DNA of 64,000 nt from NCBI GenBank assembly GCA_022710725.1, contig JAKLGK010000005.1, positions 361,684-425,683 of the forward strand, given 5' to 3'. Source of the DNA: Verrucomicrobiota bacterium (GTDB taxonomy: Bacteria; Verrucomicrobiota; Kiritimatiellia; CAIQIC01; JAGNIJ01). Below are positions 26,501 through 34,671 of this stretch, one piece after another. Position numbers and translations under genes: made by a program. How positions within the stretch are numbered: position 1 is the stretch's first letter; each line of letters starts with the position of its first letter. The notes beneath the pieces are model-generated. The model made no database searches and was not told where the DNA came from. It worked only from the letters and a program-made list of their open reading frames with translations.

Positions 26501-27639
26501 GCCCGTAGATACTCAACTTCGATAGGCCGGTTGTTAGCGCGATCCTGCCAGTCCCCCAGGTACCGATAGCCGAGGCAGTCCGGCCGTGCTTTGTCTGTGA
26601 AAAGGGCAATGACACCGTTCTGCGTCTTGCGTTCCGTTCGAGGGATCATCGGCGCCGCCTGATTTACGTTTCGCTTCATGGGGGCCTCGCGGGTATTCGG
26701 GCCAGATATAGGAATGAGGCGTCTTCGACGCCGTCGATGGATGCCGGTATCGATCCTCACGATTATGCCGTCTGGGAAAACGACGGCGCCGGCTTTCTTG
26801 GGCAAACTCCTCGGTTTGCCAAATTCCAAGATGCGCTCGTAGGTCTCTTGGTTAAGGGCGTTCAGTATATCCGCGTGCAGGCCGACGAAGACTCCTGCGC
26901 TGGGCAAATGGATCGTTGGTCCAAAGGGCGATTCCTTCCAGCTCTCCTGATACTCATTCAGGGCTGCATAGATGGATTGATAGTAGGTTTTCAGAAAATC
27001 CCATTGAGTGAATTCGATCCCGAACCCGTTATTGGAGGGCGGGTCGATCCATAGGACCTCCCACTCATGGGCTGAAGAGAGGAGGGACGCGGATACGATA
27101 TGGCGGGTGGGTTGAACCCCGTTGATCATCTTGATCGTCTCGGCTTGGTGTTTCCATTCCTCCAGGTCACCCGGTGGCGGCCTGCGAGTTCGACCCTTGC
27201 TCTCGAATACGTACCATTTCTGTTGAGCGTTCTGCCCAATGTAGTCGGGTCTCTGCGCACGTTCCCTCTTGAACTGCACGCGGATATGTGGTGGTAGTTT
27301 CTCCATGTCCACCAGCCAGGGGATATGCAGTTTCTTGTATGCCGCGTGAGCACAAAGCGCGTTGCCGATGTGGAAGGACTTATTGCCTCTGGCTGTGGAT
27401 CCGAGATTCTGAAAATGATCAGTCGGCCTCAATGTGGGGCCTGAAGCGTCCAGTGAGCTTCGGATTGCTGCGGCAAGGAAATCGATGTGGGCACGCTCGT
27501 CTGCATGGCGTACTGGCAACATTGGATTGCGACCGGCGGCAATCACCCCGCGAATGAGGGCGCACTCGGTGAAGCGCAAATCGGTGAATCCATTTCGGCG
27601 GCCGGGGAATCCCTGCATGGTCAGACGGAGCGTCTTCAT
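23563..27639 (-). CDS. hsdR: Type I restriction enzyme R subunit with 320-residue N-terminal extension
   Basis: 1358 residues. The normal HsdR (about 1038 residues) would begin at an internal ATG at 26679 ([12 protein letters not shown]). It has the PD-(D/E)XK nuclease ([22 protein letters not shown], near residue 478), Walker [10 protein letters not shown] near 610, DECHRTQGG near 713, GFTGTPLL, and the C-terminal HsdR region. The first 320 residues have no place in ordinary HsdR. They carry their own [20 protein letters not shown], an Asp...Glu-x-Lys pattern compatible with another restriction-like nuclease, and there is no stop codon between the parts. The start ATG overlaps the stop of the HsdS-tail mini-gene. 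HsdR translocates DNA and cuts unmethylated targets. Confidence 0.9.
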   Translation of the reverse strand: MKTLRLTMQGFPGRRNGFTDLRFTECALIRGVIAAGRNPMLPVRHADERAHIDFLAAAIRSSLDASGPTLRPTDHFQNLGSTARGNKSFHIGNALCAHAAYKKLHIPWLVDMEKLPPHIRVQFKRERAQRPDYIGQNAQQKWYVFESKGRTRRPPPGDLEEWKHQAETIKMINGVQPTRHIVSASLLSSAHEWEVLWIDPPSNNGFGIEFTQWDFLKTYYQSIYAALNEYQESWKESPFGPTIHLPSAGVFVGLHADILNALNQETYERILEFGKPRSLPKKAGAVVFPDGIIVRIDTGIHRRRRRRLIPISGPNTREAPMKRNVNQAAPMIPRTERKTQNGVIALFTDKARPDCLGYRYLGDWQDRANNRPIEVEYLRANLKARGYSDAHVSAALQKLETAADATGITLYQANLRTYQLLRYGADVQIAAGQAHDKVHLVDWEHPENNDFALAEEVTLRGGYERRPDLVMYLNGIAIGVIELKRSSVEVADGVRQLITNQEEIFNKGFFSTVQLVFAGSDSQGLRYGTAGTPEKYFVEWKAAPSDATNLEAGALLDRPLAEMCEKSRLLDLIRNFIIFDAGQKKVPRPHQFIGVKKAQERIRQQEGGVIWHTQGSGKSILMVLIAKWLLEHDPEARVLIITDRDELDKQIEGVMKNAGVVSENSPSPRITSRAEFVAKLSATTPRLLCALVHKFDPADLNGPPPHVHGRFYVFVDECHRTQGGDMNKQMKRWLASAIFIGFTGTPLLLTDKQTTREIFGTYIHTYKFHEGVADKVILDLKYEARDVPQRLTSKKAIDAWFEQKTKGLNNFQKAVLRKRWATMEELMSAGERKQRIIADIIEDFSLKPRLNNNRGTAILVAASIYDSCHYYRLFLNTPFAGYCGIITSYEPNHNAISREPPNSDERYKFDTYTQHVLKKGQTTKAYEDEMKRRFIEEPANCKLLIVVSKLLTGFDAPSCTYIYLDNELYDHNLFQAICRTNRLDGEDKDYGYIVDYKELFEDVQNAIAVYSSDELEIDTDGSDGNVIVKDWLAEGRKKLDEAREALRYLCEPVRPPRELEQYLRYFCGDAADPKALNTTEPVRISFYKGVATLVRAFADIAQDLARAGYSEAEATALQKEVEFYGETRVAIKKHSGEELDIKPYEADMRHLLNTYVQADPAEDLGNLNSLPLTELIIETGINDAIARKLNEKGRLSKNAIAEGIINNVRKTIIRDQLTDPRFYAEMSVLLDDLIKQDRSNAAAYEQFLKNAEALVKRLATKQPTAGLPAILHGKHAAIVLFNNLATIPAETFKCPMNSDKKAELSLQIDLAMREHAPAGWKGDETREKQVLNALFPILSRDRTATTAIFEIIKNQPGY

Positions 27640-27727
27640 ACTAGCCGCGTCCTTAAGATCAGCAGTTCCTGCATCATCGTCTGCTTAAGGGCGCGCGTCT
27701 TCTCGCGCTGCTGCTCCATCGCCGCCA
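27634..27727. repeat. hsdS-tail direct repeat, copy B (before hsdR)
   Basis: 94 bp matching 28811-28904 at about 83 % (16 differences counted by eye, no gaps). The repeat covers the last codons of hsdS and the ATGA junction, so each copy ends in a start codon for the next gene. Confidence 0.75.
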
Positions 27728-27764
27728 ATGCCATGGGTACATTTGTCATGGGCAGTGTGTTCAT
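27636..27764 (-). CDS. 42-residue mini-protein duplicating the HsdS C-terminal helix
   Basis: A 43-codon frame starts at 27764, overlapping the upstream nuclease gene stop as ATGA, and ends overlapping the hsdR start as ATGA. Its product reads ...[25 protein letters not shown], nearly the same as the end of HsdS ([25 protein letters not shown]). It is therefore a copy of the HsdS C-terminal coiled-coil helix, the part that in HsdS packs against its partner helix and the M subunits. It may be a remnant from a duplication or a small expressed partner of HsdS; the double translational coupling argues it is translated. Confidence 0.55.
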   Translation of the reverse strand: MNTLPMTNVPMALAAMEQQREKTRALKQTMMQELLILRTRLV

Positions 27765-28816
27765 AGCATATAAAGGTTTCGATACCATGTTGCCCATGCG
27801 TTGAGTGCATCGTCCTGCAACTTCTCCGCAGCGCGCAGCACATCGGATGACGTAAAGACGGAGAACTTTGGATTGTTTGCGATCAGGGCTTTGAAGCCGT
27901 CCAACGAACCTTTAAGGGCCGTATTCGCCGGGTGGTGGACCACGGAAAAATGTGCGTGCTTGAACTCCTTGCCTTCGTTCTCGATCGCCAGCCCAAGCAA
28001 TTGATTGCGCCAGAGTTGGTTCATGCCGCCTTGGAAGGGGCATCCTGCTTCAGTTGGTGCATTTGCAAAGAATGCATCGTTGGTGGCGGTGATGTCCCAA
28101 TATTTGAAAAGGCGAACGGCATGCTGATAGCAGGTGTCTTTGTTGTTGATGATCTGGGTGAAGTTGCGTGTGCAATCATGGCAGGATTGCCGCCGATCGC
28201 TCTTAAACCCGCCGCATGTGCTGAATTCCTCCTCGGTGAGCTTATGCTCAATCAGCCAGAGGCAGAGTTCGCCCAGCTTGTTGTGATAGGCAATCGCAAT
28301 ATCCGCATCGGTTCCTGACCGGGCTGATTTGTCCCCCAACGGTCCTTTGTTCTTTTTGTCCTCTCCGAAATTCCCGCCCCAGAACTCAAGACAATAGCCG
28401 TTATCCAGACTGCACTTGTCTAGTGTCATGAAGTCCTTTGGTGCACCCTGGATGCCTGCAAGGATAGCGCTTGCGTTGTCATGGTGAAGGATCGGCAGGA
28501 AGAGATTGATGTTCGCGGCCTGTGAGCTGGACATGTGATAGAAATGCGGGTGATAGCGAAACGGGTTCCGCTCGTGGTGCGCGAGAAGATGCTTCACGCT
28601 CGATTGGTAGATGTGAGGCATTCTCTTTTCTGCCACATAATCATCAGGCAAAATTGCGTCATAAGGAAGCAGCTCTCCTTTGTGCTCATTATGGCCCGGA
28701 GCTTTAATTCCTTGCGCCCATTTCCAGTTTATCAGATGCACATACATCTTCAGCTTGAAGTCGCTCAACTCATTTGGAAGTCGGTAGTGATGGCCGTTAA
28801 TGTTCTGGATCTTCAT
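27761..28816 (-). CDS. Putative PD-(D/E)XK restriction endonuclease (PGN_0703-like)
   Basis: 351 residues with a readable nuclease core: SGTDADIAIAYHNKLGELCLWLIEHKLTEEE, where the Asp of TDADIAI and the Glu-x-Lys of IEHKLTE fit PD-(D/E)XK (split: GTDADIAIAYHNK, LCLWLIEHKLTEEE). It is followed by a cysteine set CGGFKSDRRQSCHDC that probably binds zinc. This combination resembles the PGN_0703 family of putative restriction endonucleases; the assignment is from memory. The start overlaps the hsdS stop (ATGA) and the stop overlaps the HsdS-tail mini-gene, so it is embedded as a coupled cistron inside the type I operon. It may be an accessory restriction enzyme using the same methylation, or independent. 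Confidence 0.65.
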   Translation of the reverse strand: MKIQNINGHHYRLPNELSDFKLKMYVHLINWKWAQGIKAPGHNEHKGELLPYDAILPDDYVAEKRMPHIYQSSVKHLLAHHERNPFRYHPHFYHMSSSQAANINLFLPILHHDNASAILAGIQGAPKDFMTLDKCSLDNGYCLEFWGGNFGEDKKNKGPLGDKSARSGTDADIAIAYHNKLGELCLWLIEHKLTEEEFSTCGGFKSDRRQSCHDCTRNFTQIINNKDTCYQHAVRLFKYWDITATNDAFFANAPTEAGCPFQGGMNQLWRNQLLGLAIENEGKEFKHAHFSVVHHPANTALKGSLDGFKALIANNPKFSVFTSSDVLRAAEKLQDDALNAWATWYRNLYML

Positions 28817-28904
28817 ACGAGCCGCGTCCTCCCGGTCAGCAACTCCTGCATCATCGCCTGTTTCAACGCGCGCGTCTTCTCCCGCCGCCGCTCCAACGCC
28901 GCCA
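28811..28904. repeat. hsdS-tail direct repeat, copy A (end of hsdS)
   Basis: Partner of 27634-27727. The two copies lie 1177 bp apart and bracket the PD-(D/E)XK nuclease gene, so the nuclease gene appears to have been spliced into the hsdS-hsdR junction with duplication of the coupling sequence. Confidence 0.75.
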
Positions 28905-29961
28905 GCTCCTCATCCATCTCCGTCAGCACCTCGGCGATCGCGGTTTGTTCGGGTACCGCGGGAAGAGACACTTCCAGCTTCCGCAAGACTGCCCAATCCG
29001 AGCGAGGCATGTGCGTGCCGTAGGAAATTGACGCTGCATCGACGAACGCACTTGTTTGCACAAGAAGATGAAGAAACCCGGAACAGGTCCGCCCCTCTCT
29101 CGGAACAAGAGGCCAAATCTCAGTCGAGCAAACTCCCTCGAAAGTCGCTAGCCAGTACTTCCTAAGATATGCGCGAAGCCGTCCGAAGAGGATGTCGCCG
29201 GGCTTGAATGAGTACTTGGCTGAGGCACCAGATGCTGCAACCGTTCCGAGCAGTCTGCCTGTCGCCTGACCGATGTGCTCGAGTTCCACGCAGCGCGCTC
29301 CGGCAGGAGCTGATGCTGCGAGCACCCTCTCGTTCCGAATGAACGTGACTTGACCGATCTCCGCGCGTTCCCACTCTCCACTGAAACCTGGGAGCCGGAT
29401 TTGGCCGGTGAGGAGTTGCTGCATGGCAGCCTTTTTGAGGTCGCGCTTCTTGGCGATGAGCCGGTCCAGTCCGCCCAGCAACGCATCCACATCGCTCAAC
29501 GCCTCCGCGATGGCCCGTTGTTCGGAAAGCGGAGGGACATCGACTTGGCAACGCGCAACCTGTGGAGCCGTAAGCTGTGCGACCCCAGTGTTCTCCTGGG
29601 CGAATTGAACAGCACCGTTTATGTAGCTCGCGTAGAAGCGAGCATCGGCTACGCCCTTCGACCGCAGAACCAAGAGACGGCCAATCGGCGTAAAAGCAGA
29701 CGCTCGAAAAAACGAGAACCCTAGTTCGCCCGGCGTTCCGCGAGCTGTGAGGGTAATAGCATCGCCCTGTTCAACCGCATAGCTGGCGTAACCATGAAGT
29801 CCAGCAGAAGCGCGTCCGTTCGCGTAGACTGGAAACGGATGATCCGAGTCCTGTTCACGATTCCACCGTGACCAGTCAATGTCTCCGGCGGCCTGCACCA
29901 CGAAGAGGTCTGAAATCGTTTTGCGTTGCCAAGCCGTAGGTGGAGTGGAGTTAAGGGTCAC
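28813..29961 (-). CDS. hsdS: Type I restriction-modification specificity subunit
   Basis: 382 residues with two target-recognition domains separated by conserved helices. TRD1 spans about 1-170, then the central helix LGGLDRLIAKKRDLKKAAMQQLLTG (as RLIAKKRDLKKAAMQQLLTG), TRD2 about 195-340, and the terminal helix [37 protein letters not shown] and VPEQTAIAEVLTEMDEEL show the usual repeat symmetry. HsdS determines the bipartite DNA site recognised by the methylase and nuclease. The GTG start overlaps the hsdM stop (GTGA). Confidence 0.92.
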   Translation of the reverse strand: MTLNSTPPTAWQRKTISDLFVVQAAGDIDWSRWNREQDSDHPFPVYANGRASAGLHGYASYAVEQGDAITLTARGTPGELGFSFFRASAFTPIGRLLVLRSKGVADARFYASYINGAVQFAQENTGVAQLTAPQVARCQVDVPPLSEQRAIAEALSDVDALLGGLDRLIAKKRDLKKAAMQQLLTGQIRLPGFSGEWERAEIGQVTFIRNERVLAASAPAGARCVELEHIGQATGRLLGTVAASGASAKYSFKPGDILFGRLRAYLRKYWLATFEGVCSTEIWPLVPREGRTCSGFLHLLVQTSAFVDAASISYGTHMPRSDWAVLRKLEVSLPAVPEQTAIAEVLTEMDEELAALERRREKTRALKQAMMQELLTGRTRLV

Positions 29962-32450
29962 GGCTCAGTCACCCCCATTTTCGCCAAATGCTGCGCAATC
30001 CTGCCAGCCAACACTCCCAGTTCAGTCATGAGCTGCGGTAACGGGGTGCTGTACCGTTCAGCAAGCTGACGGATGCGGTCTGTGAGGGTCTGTGAGATGC
30101 GCCCGAGTTCGCCCTGCAATGCGGCGGCGAAGACGGTCAGCCATTTGTCGTCCACGACAAGGGTCTTGATTTCGTCTTCCGTGAGGGTCGGATACTTGGC
30201 GTCGAGTTTGGCGTCCAGGTCGCCCTGCGCGGCCTTGAGCCGGACCTTGGCGTCGGCCTGTTTGTCCAACAAAGCGGCGTACTGTTCGAGCGCCTTTCGC
30301 TCGTCCGCATAGTCTTCGTCGTCACCGATTTCCTTGAGTCGGGCTTTCACCGCCTTGGCGGCGACTTTCTGCTTCTCGCCTTCGCCTTCGATGACTTCGG
30401 CGAGCAGGCCTTCCTCGCCGCTGTTATCCTCGAGCATTTCGTCCAGTTGCCGTTCGATGCCGGCAAGCTCGGATTCAAGGACTTCGATGGCGTTACGCTC
30501 CGCGACAAAATAACGCGCGATGAGGATCGCGGCGGGGATCAGGTCGGACTTGAACCGGCGCTTGCCCTTCTTGAAGTCGTGGGCTTCGGGCCAGATGAGT
30601 TTGTTGTCCTTGTTCTTAACCTGAATGATCTCGCGCGGCTGGGCGCCGACCTTCCAGCCGTCGGCGGCGATGAGGTAACAGTCATCCTGCATGGTCTCCG
30701 CCCAGTAATCCATCAGGTGCTGGTAGACGTCATAGGCATCGAGCAACGGGGCTTTGCGAAATGCGGCAAGCAGGTCCTCGCTAAGTTGTTCGATCAACGG
30801 CTTGGGATGGTCTTCTTTGGCGAAGGCTTTAAGGCGGGGGATATTGGTTTTCTTCCATGCGGCAAAAAGCCTGTTCACGGATGCAATGAACGCGTTGAAC
30901 TCGGCATGGCCAAAAATGGCGGGCTTCACCTCGGCGAGGGGGAGCTTCAACAGCCAGTAGCCGGGACGGCCGGCAGACTCGAATAACTCGCTCCTCACCG
31001 TGGGTATGATCTTCCAATAGCGGTCGAGGGCGTCGATATCGCGTTCCGAAATGCCGCCATGCAGGTGGCCGTCAATGTCCTGGATATCCTCCGGTTCAGT
31101 GCTGTCGATGTAACGCGGCAGGTTGAGGTTGAAGTCATTTTTCGGGCCTGCGATCTCCTCAACGCTCACCATTCGCGAGTAGCGCGGAACATCGATCAGC
31201 CGTGAAAAGATATCCACAATGCGGTGGATGTCCTGCTCGCGCAGACGATTCTTGTTGCCGTCCTTGATGAAGCCCTTCGAGGCATCGATCATGAAGATGC
31301 CCTTGCGGGCGGTGGCGTTCTCCTTGTCGAGCACAACGATGCAGGCCGGTATGCCCGTTCCGTAAAAGAGGTTGGAGGGAAGGCCGATGATGCCCTTAAG
31401 GTAGCCGGAGAGAACAAGCTGTTGGCGGATCACGGCCTCGGCATTACCGCGGAACAGCACGCCGTGGGGCAGGATGCAGGCGGCTTTGCCCGTGCTCTTC
31501 ATCGAACGGATGATGTGAAGTAGATAGGCATAGTCGCCCTGCTTCTTGGGCGGGACACCCCATGAGAAACGTTGATAGGTGTCGCCCTTTCCGCTGTCTC
31601 CCAGAATGAGGCCAGTGCTCCAGGTCTTGTCGGAGAAAGGCGGATTGGCGACGACGTAGTCGTACGTGCGGAGCTGTTCGCCGTCCTTAAACTTGGGTGC
31701 GGAGAGCGTATTGCCCGAGAGGATGTTCGCCGTCGGGAAATCGTGCAGGATCATGTTCATGCGGGCAAGGCCGGCGGTGGTCACGTCCTTCTCCTGTCCC
31801 TCCAGCGTAATGGGCCTGCCCGCTTGGGCGGCAACCTTCAGCAACAGGGAGCCGGAGCCGCAGGTGGGGTCGTAGGCGGTGGTAGCAGCGACGGTATTCT
31901 TTGGGGAGATCCCAATCACTTTGGCGATGACTCGACTGACCTCGGACGGGGTATAGAACTGCCCCTTGCTCTTGCCGCTCTCCGTGGCGAAGTGCCGCAT
32001 GAGATACTCGTAGGCATCCCCAAGGATATCGTCGTGCTCCGCCCGGTTCTTCGAGAAGTCTAGTGCGGGGTTCTCGAAGATCGCGATCAGATTCTCCAGG
32101 CGCTTGACCTTCGCATCGCCCTCGCCGAGCTTGTTCGGGTCGTTGAAGTCGGGGAAATCGCTGCGCGCGAGCCGGGAGTTGGCGTCGATCAGTGGCTGAA
32201 TCACTTGGGTATTGATCTTGTCGCCAATGTCGCTCTTGCCCTTCAGCGCGACCATGTCCTTGAAGCTGGCGCCCTTGGGGATGACAACCGGCGGCTCGAA
32301 ACCATCATAATTACTGTACTTGTCAGATACATACTTGATGAACAGCATGAACAGGACGTAGTCCTTGTATTGACTGGCATCCATCCCGCCGCGCAGTTCA
32401 TCGCATGATGCCCAGAGAGACGAATAAAGATCAGATTTCTTGATGGCCAT
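29958..32450 (-). CDS. hsdM: Type I restriction-modification methyltransferase subunit, long form
   Basis: 830 residues; the N6-adenine methyltransferase part occupies the first 480 or so. SAM-binding TAYDPTCGSGSLLLK, catalytic VVANPPFSDKTW and the N-terminal KKSDLYSSLWASCDELRGGMD are standard HsdM. The C-terminal 330 residues are an extension rich in charged helices (ESELAGIERQLDEMLED, AKAVKARLKEIGDDEDY), making this much longer than the roughly 500-residue classical subunit. The extension probably contributes to complex assembly. It is the first gene of the 25-kb minus-strand block and lies 336 bp from the divergent phage early genes. Confidence 0.92.
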   Translation of the reverse strand: MAIKKSDLYSSLWASCDELRGGMDASQYKDYVLFMLFIKYVSDKYSNYDGFEPPVVIPKGASFKDMVALKGKSDIGDKINTQVIQPLIDANSRLARSDFPDFNDPNKLGEGDAKVKRLENLIAIFENPALDFSKNRAEHDDILGDAYEYLMRHFATESGKSKGQFYTPSEVSRVIAKVIGISPKNTVAATTAYDPTCGSGSLLLKVAAQAGRPITLEGQEKDVTTAGLARMNMILHDFPTANILSGNTLSAPKFKDGEQLRTYDYVVANPPFSDKTWSTGLILGDSGKGDTYQRFSWGVPPKKQGDYAYLLHIIRSMKSTGKAACILPHGVLFRGNAEAVIRQQLVLSGYLKGIIGLPSNLFYGTGIPACIVVLDKENATARKGIFMIDASKGFIKDGNKNRLREQDIHRIVDIFSRLIDVPRYSRMVSVEEIAGPKNDFNLNLPRYIDSTEPEDIQDIDGHLHGGISERDIDALDRYWKIIPTVRSELFESAGRPGYWLLKLPLAEVKPAIFGHAEFNAFIASVNRLFAAWKKTNIPRLKAFAKEDHPKPLIEQLSEDLLAAFRKAPLLDAYDVYQHLMDYWAETMQDDCYLIAADGWKVGAQPREIIQVKNKDNKLIWPEAHDFKKGKRRFKSDLIPAAILIARYFVAERNAIEVLESELAGIERQLDEMLEDNSGEEGLLAEVIEGEGEKQKVAAKAVKARLKEIGDDEDYADERKALEQYAALLDKQADAKVRLKAAQGDLDAKLDAKYPTLTEDEIKTLVVDDKWLTVFAAALQGELGRISQTLTDRIRQLAERYSTPLPQLMTELGVLAGRIAQHLAKMGVTEP

Positions 32451-32786
32451 TGGTTAAGTCTTTTGGTTTGAAATAGTGGCTTGCCCCTGTCCGCGAAAAT
32501 CTATACCACCCAAGCATGTCCGATCACAATCAGGAATGGCTGCTGTAGACTGCTTTCGCTTCTTACTTGTTGTCTTCGCGTCTGTTGTGTTGCCCCATTT
32601 TTGGCCGATTTTTATTCACACTATCAACAAATTTTAACAGCTCCTCAATGCCCTGTCGTGTAGCGAGATATAACTATTTCTATTTTGTGGTTGCCAGCCC
32701 CGTATGCCAGTATATTTTGCAGTGTTCGGGACGCTGGAGTAGGGCTCGATTCAGAAGCCCGTCCGGCCCCCAGTTTGGAGGCCGCG
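32451..32786. promoter_or_regulatory. Divergent intergenic region between hsdM and the phage early genes
   Basis: 336 bp, clearly more AT-rich than its surroundings, with no convincing coding frame. It must hold the promoter of the minus-strand defence block and probably that of the plus-strand phage early genes. A candidate for the plus strand is TTGCCA-N16-TATTTT around 32690-32717. No operator repeat was seen. Confidence 0.4.
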
Positions 32787-33539
32787 ATGAGCACCGAACA
32801 GCCTGTACAGTCCGGTCTGGAGCTCACTGCCCCCTTGTCTGTTTCATTGACCTGGAACGACGAGGTCTTCGAGACGATTCTGCCCCTGCGCCGCAAGACC
32901 CGCATCATTCGCACGCGGTGCGATCATCCGGGCCGGCGCGCGGAATACGAGGTCAAAGGCTGGCCCCCGGAGCAGATTCTTGAGCGCGAATTCACGATCA
33001 GGCTCATCGGGCAGGACCATACGCTTTTGCTGATTACCAATGCCCCCGACGCGGCATACGGCCACCCAAAGCGAATCTATACCCCGACGCGCGACATCGG
33101 CACGTATCGTGATGCATGGCTCTTCTGGGGCAAATACGAGGTGCCCGCCTTTGTTTCGGTCCGCATTACCCATCCGCGCTATCATGAACGCGCCCTGGAC
33201 CTTCGTAAGCCCAAGCCGCCACAGGAACTTGAGCGCCTGGCCGTGGCCGAGCGGACCCTCCAGTCCGGCCTGCTCGTGACCGGCGGGGAACTCCCGCCCC
33301 AGATGAACCCGGATGAAAAGGCGCTGGCCAACCTTCTGATGGCCTACAAGAACCCTGACTGTGGCAAGGTGTTCTCCTTGGCCGAGATTGGCCGGCAGAT
33401 TCATTGCTCTGATGAGACCGTGCGCCGCCGGATGCATGCCTTGGAGGATAAATACCCGCAACTCAAGCGGGTTTTCGCCGCGGTCCGGACAGCTCGCCGG
33501 AAGGGTGTGCATCCCGACGTGATCTTCCGTCCCGGATAG
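32787..33539 (+). CDS. Phage early protein with C-terminal HTH, function unknown
   Basis: 250 residues, ATG 32787 preceded by TTGGAGG. The first two thirds look like an antiparallel beta domain (LTWNDEVFETILPLRRKTRIIRT, shown as VFETILPLRRKTRIIR; REFTIRLIGQDHTLLLI) without recognised family. The C-terminal 60 residues form a helix-turn-helix (FSLAEIGRQIHCSDETVRRRMHALE in outline: LAEIGRQIHCSDETVRRRM). It is the first plus-strand gene after the defence block, and an intrinsic terminator follows its stop, so it is a one-gene unit. A regulator of the phage region or of the divergent hsd promoter is a reasonable guess only. Confidence 0.55.
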   Translation: MSTEQPVQSGLELTAPLSVSLTWNDEVFETILPLRRKTRIIRTRCDHPGRRAEYEVKGWPPEQILEREFTIRLIGQDHTLLLITNAPDAAYGHPKRIYTPTRDIGTYRDAWLFWGKYEVPAFVSVRITHPRYHERALDLRKPKPPQELERLAVAERTLQSGLLVTGGELPPQMNPDEKALANLLMAYKNPDCGKVFSLAEIGRQIHCSDETVRRRMHALEDKYPQLKRVFAAVRTARRKGVHPDVIFRPG

Positions 33540-33564
33540 GACAGGCGCTAGTTTCACCCGTTTC

Positions 33565-33592
33565 GCCCGGACACCCGTCCTGGCTTTTTTTT
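33565..33592 (+). terminator. Intrinsic terminator
   Basis: GCC-C-GGAC (33565-33572), loop ACCC, GTCC-T-GGC (33577-33584) and then eight T residues (33585-33592). It lies 26 bp past the upstream gene stop. The next 230 bp up to the following start hold no convincing gene. Confidence 0.75.
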
Positions 33593-33824
33593 GCCCGTAG
33601 GGGCGCTGCTCGTCGGCGCCCGATCGAAGGCCTTACAGAACTTCCGTGCCATTTTCCGCCACATGCACGCCCATGTGGCACTGCTGCTCGCCACACTCAC
33701 CACGGCGTTTCTCGCAATTCCTTCCCACATCCATGGTTCAGCCCCGCGCCATGCCACGGCGCCCCCCGGGGTGTGTGCCATACGCCCACAGGGTGAAAAC
33801 CTGATCCGAAACGGGGCGGGGAGC

Positions 33825-34181
33825 ATGAACAGTGAACTGACGAACAGCATCCTGCACGCGCTGCTTAAGGCCAGCGATGAGCGCAAGGAGCTGGCGCTGA
33901 AAGTCCTGCATGGCGAGCCGATCCAACCGGCCGGTGAGCCGGCCATCGGGCCGCTTCTGCTGGGCATGGGTGTGGCCGCGGAGCTTCTCGGGGTAAGCCG
34001 CCCGACGCTCTGGCGCATTCTCCGGGCAGGGAAGATCGAGAAGATCGAACTGTTCCCTGGCTTCTATCGTGTCCGTCGCACGGATATCGAGGCGCTGGCG
34101 GCCGGCAAACTGGGCCTGACCCCGTACCGCTCCCGCCGCGGCCGGCTCCGCAAGGATGCCGCGAAAGGCGGTGCCTCGTGA
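33825..34181 (+). CDS. Excisionase/MerR-like helix-turn-helix protein
   Basis: 118 residues from ATG 33825 (GGGGCGGGGAGC upstream). The core MGVAAELLGVSRPTLWRILRAGKIEKIE followed by GFYRVRRTDIEAL (as VAAELLGVSRPTLWRIL and GFYRVRRTDIEAL) is a winged HTH of the excisionase/HTH_17 type. The C-terminus is strongly basic (YRSRRGRLRKDAA). Candidate roles are recombination directionality factor for the element or a transcription regulator. An upstream in-frame extension exists but contains no family sequence. The stop overlaps the resolvase start. Confidence 0.65.
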   Translation: MNSELTNSILHALLKASDERKELALKVLHGEPIQPAGEPAIGPLLLGMGVAAELLGVSRPTLWRILRAGKIEKIELFPGFYRVRRTDIEALAAGKLGLTPYRSRRGRLRKDAAKGGAS

Positions 34182-34621
34182 TTCTCGCCATTGACCCCGG
34201 CCAATCCGGCGGCATCGCCTGGATGGACGACGACGGCGTCGTGAACTGCGCCGACATGCTGCCTACGGCCGGCGACATCATAGACCATCTTCGGATGCTC
34301 AAGGCCGCCGGCCGGGAGATCACGGCTTACCTGGAGAAGACCGGCGGCTACGTCCCCGGCAACAGCGGCCCCGCCGCCTGCAAGTTTGCCCGCGGCTGCG
34401 GCCTCCTCGAGGGCGCGATCATGGCTCTCGCGATCCCCCTGGTCGAAGTCGCCCCGGGCGTCTGGATGAAGACTCTCGGCTCATTGCCCTCGGATAAGCG
34501 CGCCCGCAAGAACGCGATCAAGGGCCTCATGCAGGCCCGCTACCCGCACCTGAAAATCACCCTTTCCACCGCCGACGCGCTGGGCCTGCTGACCTACGCG
34601 CTGGAGAAACGAGCTTCGTAG
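34178..34621 (+). CDS. RuvC-like Holliday junction resolvase, phage type
   Basis: 147 residues, GTG start coupled to the previous stop (GTGA). The RNase H-fold acidic residues are in place: LAIDPGQSGGIAWMD (first Asp), AYLEKTGGY (Glu), and the C-terminal STADALGLLTYAL (Asp). FARGCGLLEG and VAPGVWMKTLG fit the RuvC-like phage resolvase pattern. It would resolve branched replication or recombination intermediates before packaging. It leads the replication gene run. Confidence 0.75.
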   Translation: MILAIDPGQSGGIAWMDDDGVVNCADMLPTAGDIIDHLRMLKAAGREITAYLEKTGGYVPGNSGPAACKFARGCGLLEGAIMALAIPLVEVAPGVWMKTLGSLPSDKRARKNAIKGLMQARYPHLKITLSTADALGLLTYALEKRAS

Positions 34622-34671
34622 CAGACCGCCACGAAGGAAGGCCAAACCACCAACCATAAGGAGATGCAGCC

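Noticed and set aside
33591..33824. Upstream in-frame extension of the excisionase-like gene.
   Set aside because: Begins within the terminator T-run and contains no family sequence; the ATG at 33825 has a good ribosome site.
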